Shown: piece by piece, positions 11,860-24,800 of the stretch
Position numbering within the stretch: position 1 is the first letter of the stretch
Layout: every line of letters starts with the position of its first letter
Origin: Triatoma infestans
Lineage: Eukaryota > Arthropoda > Insecta > Hemiptera > Reduviidae
Reading direction: 5' to 3'
Assembly: GCA_011037195.1 (NCBI GenBank)
Contig: JAAEAF010003099.1
Coordinates: 62,001-126,000 of the forward strand
DNA length: 64,000 nucleotides
Notes under the pieces: model-generated
The model's database searches: none
Told to the model about the DNA's origin: nothing
The model's input: the letters and a program-made list of their open reading frames with translations, nothing else
Program-made: the position numbers and the translations under genes

Positions 11860-12449
11860 GTTATTGTTTTGGTGAGGCTATCATTGCTTTCACACACACA
11901 CACACAAATATATATATCTTCCTTCTTCCTTTAAGGCCAAAGGTCTTTTAGTATCGCTATTCCTTATCTCATTGAGTTATCTTATAGGTCTATACTCATC
12001 CTTAATTCTCATTTAATCTATAATAGATCTTCAGTAAGTTTGCATGAGTACACTATCACATGTACATCATAAATGCACATGTAGTATGTTATTATGTTTT
12101 GTTAATAATAATAGTGCTTTATAATGGTTTATAAATCTATATGATAATTAACAACTGTGCGAAAGTTGCTATCTACACAATTATGGGTACACATATGTTG
12201 CTCATTTAGTCAAGTTGGAAACAAAATTAAGGTAATGCGATAATATTTACAGTTTTCATATCGCTGGTCAAAGAAATAAATGTGAGGTTTGGACAAACTT
12301 CTCTGCACTGTCTAAAAGGAAAGAATAATTAAATGTTTTAGTGATTGTTGAAGTGGGGGTCAAAAAGTCAACTAGAGCTCTTAGTAGTGTAGGCCAATAC
12401 TGATGTTAATAGAGGGCGGTTGGTAATAGTACTTTGTTAGAAACAAGCC

Positions 12450-12802
12450 ATGGGTTATGTCGGCTTAATATTAAATATTTGTATAGTATCATCCGGGCTA
12501 GTGTATATGGCTGAATCGCTATCATTGGAGATGAGTGTACATTGTGCCCAGAGACGGGCAATCTCACCATGTACTTGCCAATATCAGCAGTTTACAAACA
12601 GATCAACAATACTTATCTCAGTTACTTGCGAACGTATGATAAGCTTTCAGCAAGTAATTACAGCATTGCAAAACAAATTTGACACTAATGTTGACATTTC
12701 GCTCAAGATCAGCCATTCTATACTTGACGACCTTCCTCAACTGTCATTTCAACAGCTTGGATTAACCATCCAGCAGCTTAAATTACATTTTGACAACTTA
12801 AG
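12450..12802 (+). CDS. LRR gene exon 1: signal peptide and N-terminal cap
   Basis: Residues 1-117 plus two bases. Good start context (GCCATGG). The signal-like segment is MGYVGLILNICIVSSGLVYM; the cap cysteines lie in HCAQRRAISPCTCQ and ISVTCERM. The donor is AG|GTAAGC. An untranslated upstream exon cannot be excluded. Confidence 0.85.
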
Positions 12803-15800
12803 GTAAGCATCAAAGCAAAAAATCTAAATTTTGCGTTAAGGATGAATAGTTTTTAAGACCGTTTTTATTTTTAATAATAAATAAATATATAATATTAAAA
12901 CTAGTAAAATGACACTGAAGCACATTTTTCTCCCAATTTGTTTATCAATTTAGAATGATTTTGCTGTTAACTAACCCTCCAGCCTTGAACAAATGCTGAT
13001 AAATCCATTATGTTATTCTTAATAGATTATGTATTTAGAATTAGATGTAATCTGGAAATCACGTGATTTCTCAGCTTCATCAATCAGATTAAATTTCCCT
13101 AGAAGTTACGGCCTAGCAAACGAAAAATTTTTTTCTCTACAAAATTGTAACGCCTACTAATTATCTTTAAATGGAACTGAGATTAAAAGTATATTATGAT
13201 TTAAGTATGACAAAATCTTAAATGCATTAAAATCCTTACTAGATATCGAAAAAACTTGATGGATGCATGTCGCTTTTAATTATCTCCTTCAATTTTAGAG
13301 GTGGTGTTGCCCTGTGGTGGACAGGACAACTTGATATTTTTTTTCCTTTTTACCTATTTTATTTGTGATTAAATTTTAAGGTACAAAACCACACAAACGG
13401 GACGTTGGACGTTGGGTTCGCAATGCTAGAACAAATTTTTGATCCATCGAATGTGTCTCCGTTTACATTTGCAATCGTTATGAAGGCTTCTTTAATCACA
13501 TCTAAGCTGAACAAGTAAAGACCAATAAAATTTAACAATCTTGAACATACACACAATTACTGCAGTTTTATTTCCAAGGGGAGTCGAGCTTCAATGTTAC
13601 CAAGATTTATTTGTATTTTGTGCATAATCTCATGTTTACGTAATAAAATATAAAATAAATAATAAAATTGCATATTGACACTAATATTCATGTAAAAATT
13701 ATTTTCCAGTGTACATCAATTAACGTTACTTTTTTCTTTAATGAACTGTTTTGCTATCTTTTGGGGACAGTATATATAATAGTACTATATTCTTTCGAAT
13801 TGCAGCAAAAAACACTGTTCTCATTAATAGTGAACATTTTTCTTACGGCTTAAAAATAAAATAAAATATAAAAACATTTCATATTAAATTAATATAATGA
13901 ATTTCTTCGTAATTACGATCATATCAAATTTTCGAAGTTGAATTTTCATAAGCAATACCAGTTTTCAGGTCTGCTGTGAATGAAAAAAATATTTATAGTT
14001 TACGATCAGAATGTTGTGCATATGTGAACAAATCTCAAAAACAAATAATTGCAGGAAATTTAAACTTGGTGTTCCGTCTAAATGACTTTACTGAAAGCTT
14101 CTTCAACTTCGCATGCTAAACAAACACCAAATCCATTTATTTTATTTGACAAATTTTTCAAGGAAAATTGATTTTTGGATGGTTTCTGAGATAGCTGGAA
14201 CGCTAAGCTTTCCTCTAAAGTGCCTCTACTATAAAATGTAATATTATTCTACAAACCCTTGCTACATTAAAAGTGTTGATAGAATACAAAATTGAAGAAA
14301 ATCGGTTAACCGACATTACGGGAGTTTATTTGGGCATTTTTGTAGAAAATGGCTTGATCGATTTTCGTTTAATTTGAAGTAAATAAATGTGAACAGTGAA
14401 AATAAATGTAAATGTGAACATATCATTTTTTCTAAACATTATTTTGGAAAACACGATTTTACGAAGGTTCTGGGGAATGTGACATTAGATTTCAATTGTT
14501 ATTTATAGAGGCACTGACTGATAGTCTTAAAGCAATTAATCTCATTCACTGCCTGCAATTTTCTGAGACGAATATGAATCCCCACCACTATCTTGTTTAG
14601 AGCAACTCAACATTAATTAAAATTCCGTTTATTAGAAAATTTGTCCAGTAAAGGAAAGTTATGTGAATGTTTTTCATCACTTATTATGTTTTTCATCACT
14701 TATTACTGTCTCTTATGTTTGTAAGAGCAAGTATTGTAATCGTGGCAAATTTTCGATATCGAATCTTAACCGGAAATATCCGTTTTGAGGTTCCCTGAGT
14801 CCAGAAAAATAGTTCTTAGCAATTGGCCTTGTGTGTAAGTGTGAGACAGCATATCTCAAAAAAAAATATCGCAGATTGTTCAAACTTAATATTTCGTTAA
14901 AAGATTAGGAGACCTGAGACTTTTCGGAAAAATCGTTTAACCGAAAGAGCCACTGAATGTTTTTCAGTTTTTTGCGATTTTCCCGAAAGCAACTCCAACG
15001 ATTGTCTTTAAACTTTATATATCAACTACATATAAAAATCACAACCTTTATTTGAAATATTTATCGGAGAAAATTCATTTAAGCGAACTTTTGTGGGAAG
15101 GGTGGGGTTAGGTTTTCCTCTAAAATGCTATTTCAATTTACTACACAGTTCTTTCATCTTAATAATATTTTGAATCTATAATTAGAATTAAATATTTTGA
15201 TGAAATTCCGAGTTTGAAGAAAATAGGATGACCGGAAGTGCGTTTTTACGAAAAAGTATGTTTCAGTTTTCTACTATTTTTTCTAAAGACGTCTCCAACG
15301 ATTTTCTTTAAACTAGGAATGTGAACTACACATATAAAGAGCTACAAACTTTTATTTGAAACATTTCTCCTCGTAAAGTCATATAAGGGTGGTTTGGGGG
15401 AAGGGGTATTATGTTTTCCTCTAAAATATTACCATAGTTGATTATACAATTTTACCATCTAAACAAAATTAATTAGAAATAAAAATATTGCCAAAATTCC
15501 GAGTTTCAAGCAAACAAGTAAACCAAAAATGCGTTTTTTTTCAGTTTTTGCGATTTTCTCCATAAAAACACCGACGAATTTCTTTAAATTTGGTACACTA
15601 ACTGAAAAATTTGTCAACAATTTTGTGAACTGCAGTGAGGGGAAGTTGTATGAGTATTTCACACCAGATTTTTTTTATAGATAATTTCATAAACTGAATG
15701 ATTTTTAGAAAAAGGATTCTTTCTTACTCTGTTACTTTTTCTGAGTTTAGTAATATGAATGTAGAATCTCTAGTAATTCAAGATTTTATAAATTTATTAT

Positions 15801-18800
15801 AATAAATTATAATCGCAATATAGTTGGGCAGCCCCACTTTTAGAAATAAAGTGTTGTTTGTTGTTGTGCGGCTAATTAGCTCGGTACAATAAGGCCAATA
15901 AAAAAAATATGAGATTAATGTTCTCTTTCTTTTTATTATTTGGTTTAAAACTAAAATTCCCGACATATAACCTACAAGGTTAATTTTTAGTATGCGATAA
16001 TTCTTCTATTGAAAATTATTTTGCTTTAAATATCTTTTTTACTTCCAAAAATGCGATTCACTCTCTTTCAAAACAAAGCATATTATTTTGTTATAGAGGC
16101 TAAAAGGTTACAAATTGTATATATTCAAATAATGTATCCATTGATAGTAAAGGCAGATTCTTCTTCATAATCATTCTTCTGCATTTAGTCATTCAATTAC
16201 GTATAAATCAATCATTCTTGATAGAAAGTTGGACCTTTGTTCTATCTGACATTGCTAATACAAAGAAATCACATTTTTATTGATATGTATATCAATGCAG
16301 TCTAGAAAATATATATGTATATAAATTTGGTCTTTAAATTTCAAATTATATTCATTTGAATTAATATTACAAAAATTATATGGTTTGTTGTCAGCGACCT
16401 ACCAGAGTCTGTGTTTAGCGGCTTGGGCAGAACAGAATCATTTAGCCTAGCAGACAATGGTTTCACTGCTGTTCCCCAACAAGCGTTGAATCTTATGCCG
16501 AACATCAGGATTCTCGATCTCAGCTATGGACGTATTCTTAATGTGACAACTGCTGATTTTCATGTTAGTTCATAACTATCATTACCTACAACATCCTAAA
16601 TGATGTATTTGCGAATAGTAGTCTGATTCGAAATTGACCAGACGCAGAAATTACGGTTAAAAATTGTTGAAATGATGAATTTTTATTTTAAAGAGGTAGA
16701 TATCACAGAGCAAATAAAGTTACAAATGACTATATTCCAAAGATCCTAGGATTATATATAGTTTTTTGTTTCTAATGCTGGGTCATTGAGCCATTCGACT
16801 CCGAGCAGTCCCTCAGGATTATGTAGCCTTAAAATAAACTGAAATTCATATATTTTATTGTATGTATAAAGTAAATTACTCTGAATAATTTAAATATAAT
16901 TAAATTGTTAATATTGTTATTAATGATGTTTATTGTGAAAAGATTATGGAAAGTAAGAAGATTCTTTTAAACTTCTTAAGTACTACTTTTAACCGCTTTT
17001 CATAACCTTAAAATTCAGCAAATTTGGCTAAATTAGATGGTACAAGTTTTGCTCTGTTCGGGTCTGCAATCTTTGTAGTGGGGAAAACCAAATAGCGGAG
17101 CAAATCTATGTTTACTTATGTATAAAGAATATATCGATAATAAAAATATTTGATGTGATTGTGATAAACAGTGGAACTTTCCCATAAATATCAGTTTACT
17201 AATATTTACATGAAGTAGCTGGAAACTTATGCTTCAATTATTAAGTTTTGACATGAACAAATCCAATCCTGCAGGTCTTAAAAATAAATTATGTAAAGAG
17301 GAAAATAAATAAATTTATTTAAACAGACATAACATTTAGTGAGTTCACATGAAATTCTTCCTGCATATAATTGATTTAGTTTTTGAATTTCTGCCATTTT
17401 TTTAATTAAATATCAGATTTAAACATATTTCAAAAAAGACTGACCACTTTATGATCATTAACTAATTAACAGATAAATAGGCTCATGGTCACCTGATTAA
17501 CTAATTATTGATACTATAGCTATGAGGTTATTTAAATTTCAGTGCGACTTTTCTACATATTTCTAAGACATATTCTTAGAGCCAGTGCTCTAATTTTTTT
17601 CCCCTTCTGAGGCCTTAGCCTATTCCTATTTGTCAATTACATAAATTCACTGCATTAAATAAATTCATTGGTGAGATAACATGTTTGTTTTCGGGGGGGG
17701 GCATGGGTTTTTTTGTAACATTAAATTTTAATGGGAATAATTGTTCAGATAATCCTTAGTAGACAAGAAGACAGATAACTGGAAGTCAGTAAACATTTTA
17801 TTTTTAAATGAAAAGAAAGAATCTAGTAAGAATTTTGCTTTATTAGCAAACCTGATTATACACTATTATCCTGTTTTTTATCCTCTAATAATATAGTAGG
17901 CTATTCGATTAACAGATAATTAAAACATCGTACTGATCATCCACACAGTCAAAAATACTTTACCTGCTGAAACATTTTGATATTTTGGAGATTCGTTCAA
18001 TAATTTCTTAATATAAGAGAGCGAATTCTTACTTAAAATAAAATTTTGGTTTTAATAGAATTGATTGTGCAGTCGAATATGGTTATGATTCGGCCTTCTA
18101 ATCGACAATTTCTTCTTAATTTGGGAATCTGGGAATCAGGGCTGTAGCAACTAGCAAGCTCTATATTCATTCTAACACAATTAGTCACCCAAGTATCGTA
18201 ACATGAGAATAGTTTGTATTATTGGAGGTGCTGAAGTGAAATACCAAAATTATTATCTGATTATCAGAAGATTTTTCTTGTTGGCCGTTAGTTGTAATAT
18301 GAAAACAATAATTAGTTGGCTTCTCGACCAATTGATGGTAAAAAAAAAACAAAACCAAAAAGTAAATTTTGTAATTGTTTTTTATTATGACAGTTCGACG
18401 TTTCGACAAACTTTGTTTGTCTTCTTCAGGAACAATACAAAACAAAATTAAAGAAAAAACAAAATTATAACATGAAACACAAACAAAAAACCAAATACAT
18501 AGGTGAGATTACAGTAGTAATGCTGTAACTGTACTGAGTACTGTAATCTCACCTATGTATTTGGTTTTTTGTTTGTGTTTTATGTTATAATTTTGTTTTG
18601 TATTGTTCCTGAAGAAGACAAACAAAGTTTGTCGAAACGTCGAACTATCATAATAAAAAACAATTACAAAATTTACTTTTTGGTTTTGTTTTTTTACCAT
18701 CAATTGGTCGAGAAGCCAACTAATTATTGTTTTCATATTTCAAAATTATTATCTTTTCATGTAGTAAACAAAATAAAAACAATATCAATGAACTTGAAGT

Positions 18801-21800
18801 AGCTTATTTTGAATATATTGTTTTAAATTTAGATATCTTAAATAGCTTAAGATGAAATATTTTATATTTTGCAGGGCCTGAACTTTGTGCATACATTGCT
18901 TATAAATAATAACAATATATCCTTACTAGAGATGGACTGTCTACCCTCCACTCTGGTTAATCTACATATAGGCATGAACGAGATAAAAGACTTGAATGGA
19001 ACATTGCGGTAATATTTTTATATAGAAATATTTATAGTCTGATTTTATCACTAGTCAAATTTATTGAATGAGTTAAAATAATAATAAGGTAATCTAATGT
19101 TTATTACATTAGAAGCAAGGCGGGTCCAAATAATTTTTAGGCAATCCTGCATAAAAAAAAAATCCTAATTTTTTAAAGCAAAATTTAGAAACAATATAAG
19201 CACAAATTAAATCCTAAGGAAACAATAATGAAACCAACTTTTAATCTTATCTGATACGGCGGCGGGAGTTGTGTGCAGAATGGTCTGTCCCATTGCAGTA
19301 GGTTTACACAGAGACCCACTCTCACCGGTACTATTCAATCTAGTACTGGAAATGGCCGCCAGAACAATAAATCCGGGAGGAAACGTTAGAAAGTAGCGCT
19401 ATGCTTTCTACAAAAATATAATAACTGGGACAAAATTAGTGCCCAGTTGATGTGGCACTAATATCAGGGATGCAGCAGCATTCAAGTCAGCATACATGGA
19501 GATAGAAAAATGAGCAGCAGAATATGGACTACGGGTAAATAAAGGAAAGTTATTGTTGGTTATTGCGTAAATGCAAAAGACAAAAGAAAAAAAAAAGGTG
19601 GGAGACTAAGAAAACTTCAAAAATAACTGAAAAAGGTGAAATTGGTGAAACTATATAAGAAAGGTGTTAACTTTGTAGGGATGGTAGTAGAAAGGGTGGT
19701 GTTAAGAGAGGAGTCAGCCAGTTGGACCCTTATTTTTGGGAGAGGGGATCAACTTCTGCGGTCCTTATTTAATAATAATAATAATAATAATAATCTTTAT
19801 TATTCTTCATTTCTACATACACTTGTATGAACAAGACATGTCAATACATTAAACAATCTAATAACTTTTTTACAAAGCAAGTCTCTGTAAGAAAATCATC
19901 CAAGTCATATATTACTATATCCAGGAGCATAGTTTTTAGCTTAGATTTAAACAATTTCATTGTTGGTGAAGGGAAATTTCATTTGGAAGTGTATTAAATA
20001 TTTTCCTTCCCTTAAATAAATAAGAGGATGTGAAAAATGAGTGGTTTGCTTGAGAAAAAGGAAAGTGATTACGGTTCCGAGTTATATTAATGGTTGAAGG
20101 TATATAATTATTTCTAATTTTGTAGAACTATGAACAGATGGAAAAGATATAAAGAGCCTGGAATCGTGAGGATTTTATTATTTTTAAAATGCAACCTGCA
20201 GCTTTCGTTGGGCCTTGCTTTAACCATAGCACGAATAGTTTTTTTGGATGCGGAAAATTTTTGATGTACCTGGGCTGTTTCCTCAAAACATCCCATAGGA
20301 GCCGCTGATTGGAATTTTCCAAAATATACTACTTTCAAGGCCTCGCGATTGAGGATTAGAGTTAAATTTTTTAAAAGAAATACTATGCTCGAAAGTTTAG
20401 GAGCCATTAAACCTATATGTTCTTTCCAGCAGATCTACAGAAATGTGGAGACCAAGAAATTTTGTCGAAGGTGGGAAGATATGCTGGCACATTCAGTCTT
20501 GACTAAAGGAGAGTACTCTTTTCCACCTGGAGCAACCTTCTTGGAATCATTCATTTTAATGCATTTATCTTTGGACCATCTAAGTATGTCATCTGCTCCA
20601 ACATTGGCGCAATTTACTTACCCTCTCATCCAAAATACAACAAACAATAGCATAAACCTCAGCCAGAAAAGCAGTGGTTCAATCACCAAGAGATACTGTC
20701 AATGATCTCAAAATGGAACTATCGCGGGGTGAAACCCCGCAGCTTCAGACCCACCATCCATTCTGGAACCTACGTGTAACACCAGATAATTATCAGGTAT
20801 TACACTAGACGGGTCCAATCTTGACCAATCTTCCCTAAAATGTAACCTGATACTGTAAGAATTAACAACTAAAGGAGATCTCGAGGAGCGGTCAATAAAA
20901 TGTACACTTTTTTAAAATCTTTTCCAACGTTTCGACAAATTTATTGTCTTCTTCAGGGATCTGTACAACAATCAAACAAAAAGAATAATAATAATAATCA
21001 TCATCATAATTTTAATATAGATAATAATAATAATAAAGAAATAGTTTGGGACAATTATTAAATACCAGAAGACAAAAACAAAACAAAACAAAAAAAATTA
21101 AACTACTTACAAAATTAAAAAAATGTTAATCGGTGTTAGATATAATTTCCATAAAACAAACTAAACACAAAATATGTACTAAACAGAGAGAGTTGCTAAC
21201 TATATGAGCTACATCATCAGAAATGAAGGTATGTGGTAGATGAAGAGGTTATTAAAAGGTAGTATTAGGGAGTGGGGATGGAAAGCAAAACCCAAGTCTT
21301 ATGAAGGATGGGAATTTCCAGGACGGGGGGTTTGGATACTGTTGTAGATGATTGATAAGTTGTTTGTGTCCGTCCTATAATTGATTAAAGTTATGTGTTT
21401 TTTAATGTTTATCATTTCTAAAATGTTTCTTTTTTTAATGATGTCTTGCGAGGGCAGTAGTCGTGTCGTATTCGTGTTGGTATAGTCTTTTTTTTTAAAT
21501 ACTGTGAAGTCTGTCCAATATATGTGGCTGGGCATTGTTTTGCAGTCAATTTTGTAAATTAAATCTGAACGTTGAGTAATTGGAGTCGAATCTTTAAGTC
21601 TAGTAAACATCTTTTGACAAGTATTGGAACTTCTGTGTGAACTTCGGACTTACAACATCTCTGTGGCACACAGAAGTTCCAATACTTGTCAAAAGATGTT
21701 TACTAGACTTAAAGATTCGACTCCTATTACTCAACGTTCAGATTTAATTTACAAAATTGACTACAAACAATGCCCAGCCACATACATTGGACAGACTTCA

Positions 21801-24800
21801 CAGTATTTAAAAAAAAGACTATATCAACACGAATACGATTGCAAAGTTAAAAAATACAACGACACGACTACCGCCCTCACAAGACAACATATTGAACTTA
21901 ACCACAACTTTGACTATGACAACCCTACAATTCTTGCGACCAACACTAACAGGAAAAAAAGAAACATTTTAGAAATTATTATTATTATTCTTTTTTGTTT
22001 GATTGTTGAACAGATCCCTGAAGAAGACAATAAATTTGTCGAAACGTTGGAAAAGATTTAAAAAAAAGTGTAAATTTTATTGACCGCTCCTCGAGATCTC
22101 CTTTAGTTGTTAGTAGATCATTCGAGAATCTTTATTAACAACTGTAAGAATTGAAAACAAAAGTCTTGAACACTCTATCAGAAAGAAAACTTGTAATAGG
22201 AATCTTTAAAAGCATCTCGCGATGAATGATAGAATGACCATATCGCTTATCCTGCCAAAAACCTGCCTATTTAAATCTGCAACAGGCTTTCATTATCAGG
22301 CTTTTCAGCTCCACGAAGAGCGGTGGGATTTCCAACAAAGTCTCCATAGCAGCATTTGGTATGGTCCGCAATGTACCAGTCACTGCCAAGCGTTAGCCAA
22401 GCGTGGAATATCCTCAAGCAGCAGTTTAGCGGATATTATCTCGATGCGATACCACCACAAGCCGCATAATCAAGGTTCAATAACCATAAATCCAAAACAT
22501 CATCTTGGGTGTAATCCCCAGTTCTTACCTACAATTCTTCGATATTGCCAAAAATAAATAATTGCCTTTTGATGCTGTGTCTTAACACGTTCCGACCAAT
22601 TTAATTTACTATCAAGTACTACACCAAGAAACCTTACCGATTTGTGAATTTGAACAGAAGTTCCTAATAACTAGGAGGTGTTAATCCTACGATCTCCCTC
22701 CTATGGGTAAATAAAATCATCTGGGTCTCACTGGGATTAATTGAAAGAGCCTTATCCTGAGTCCAGTCATATAACACGTTGAGGGCACGTTGACTGTCTG
22801 AGATAGAAGTCAGATATCGCCCCAACAATAAAATAACACCATCATCAGCATATGTTTTGTGCATAGAATCCCAATGAATTCATCCTGGTGAACAGTTCAT
22901 CCATGATAGCACACCTTAGCTTTAGTGAGAAACAACTAACTTGAGGTCATCCTCTCCGTTTTTACAACCTCAGTGTGCAGGCCTAGAAAAGCTGTATAAC
23001 TCTACTCCTTAAATAAATGCCTATCTAGTTAATTAAAACTGGTTCTATACCGTTTCGTCTTTGGAATTTTCAAGAGATTCGAAAAATATTCTGTCAAATC
23101 CTTTCAATATCATAGAAACATCCTAAAGCATATTCCTCTAGAGCAGATTCTATCCTACCGCCATACAATGCGAAGCAGGCTCGGTAGATTTCCTATAGTG
23201 TAAGCAAGTTGACTTGGATAGGATGGATAAACCTTCAAAGGACCATCAGAGATATATTCCACCAACCTTTCCAAAATTTTTAGCAGGAATGCCATAAGAA
23301 TTGTAGGTTTATTCCTGGTTTAGGAATGAAGACCACCCTAACTTCCCTCCATAATGTTGGTAAAAAACCAAACAAATAACCTTTAAAAATCCCTACCCCC
23401 ACTCATGGTCCCTTAATAAGTACAATTGATTAAAGTTATAGATTACTATGTAATGATTATATACATGCATACGCAATAGGTGAGTAAGCTTGATAGGTGA
23501 ATGTACTTTCATATAGGCGGCTAAAGGCATGAACCTTAATCTTCGGTGTGGGGGCCAAGAGGACGAGTTTCTCCCCATCTGTCAGTGGGGTGTGTGTGTG
23601 GAAGAATTAAACAAAGGAAGACTGCTGGAAATTTAAACGTGAGTCTGTTTGGGTATATCCGAAAAATCCCATAGGAAGATATCAGCGAAATTGATTAATA
23701 AATGCCATTTTACTGAATTATTTTTCAATTTTTCGAAAAGAGCTCTAACTTTTTCCAAGAAAGTGGATTTTAGAGGAGTTCTCGGGGAGCTGCGAGCTTA
23801 GGCTTCCCTCTAGATGTGTAGAGGAAAAAAGCCAGGATCCACTGAGACTAAAAGTTTCTGTGGCCTCCCGTACAGTTCTCTTCAGAATGTAGACAAGCCT
23901 GTGAAGTCTAGAAGGTTCAGGTAAAAGTGAATGTGGTGCTGACGAGCTAGAGTTTTCCTATGGGTTGTTCACTAAATTCCTAAAGGCCTAAGGTAGAGTA
24001 TTTGTTGATGGGTTGTACCACAGGGGCCAACATTTTTGAAGAATTATCATCTCATATGGTGCTCATCTTCTATGGAACAGCTTTCTTTCTAGTTTCAAGA
24101 TACTGAAGAAAAAATCTAAGGGTAGCGCTAGACTCGAACCCGGGACCTCCGCGTGATTAATGTATTAATTCGATTAACAGAAAGTCGTATGAGTGTTTCA
24201 CGCCAGTTGTTTTTTTGTAAGTAAAAGTATTGCAATGCAATTGAGTCTTTGTCGGGAAATAATGTTTTGAAGTGGAAAAAATGTTTTTAGAAAATGAAGT
24301 GTGTTGTGAATTATGAACCAATATCTCAAAAACGAAAAGTGGCGAAGCTCAAACTTGATGGTCCATTTAGTTACCACTTTCATCTCTCACACGCATCTCC
24401 ATCAAAGACCATCAACGGGAACAACCAATTTTCTCTTCTTTCGTTTATTTATTCTTTCGCGCAGTTCTTAAAAACTGGTCCAACTGGATTTTCATTGAAA
24501 GTCGCTCACTCACTACCCTAAACATCTATAACTTTGTTTGCCATGAAAATTGATGTTTAGAGAGTTGTGGGAGAAGTGCAACGTTAAGCTTTCATTTAAA
24601 GTGCACCATGAATACAATATATGGGTTCTACCACCTAAATACTATTAAGATGCATTGCTAAAATCCCAAATCTGAAGAATTTCAGTTATAAGACTACTCA
24701 AAATATCAGTTTCTTTAAATTTGGAATGCTAGCAGCCTAGATATAGACAGATATTCACTTTTATTTATTACATTTTTTCGGAAAAATGATTATAGTGGTT

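Larger units (their letters stand above)
10176..12449. other. Spacer between BAG6 and the LRR gene
   Basis: Very AT-rich. It contains a short coding-like stretch (11173-11305), a perfect 21-bp hairpin (11814-11859) and (CA)n/(TA)n at about 11890-11930. It probably includes the LRR gene promoter, but no element stands out. Confidence 0.5.
20625..23370 (-). mobile_element. LOA/I-group LINE relic interrupted by a Penelope-like element
   Basis: In minus-strand order: RPTILMAFLLKILERLVEYI (equivalent to the SFLLK.LERLVD..I block) near 23280, then TYADDGVILLLG with LSINPSETQMILFTHRR at about 22860-22680. RRIVGKNWGLHPRW and LCGLWWYRIE follow near 22540-22440. Past the insertion are GSRMDGGSEAAGFHP (RNase H TDGS-like) near 20780 and TTAFLAEVYAIV near 20670. 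The order RT then RNase H fits LOA/I-type elements. Many frame breaks. The block is split by 20864-22140. Confidence 0.6.

Noticed and set aside
20114..20407. 97-codon minus ORF as a host gene.
   Set aside because: The residues match the C-terminal part of a LINE reverse transcriptase and the frame continues, broken, into a (ATT)n-tailed 3' end.
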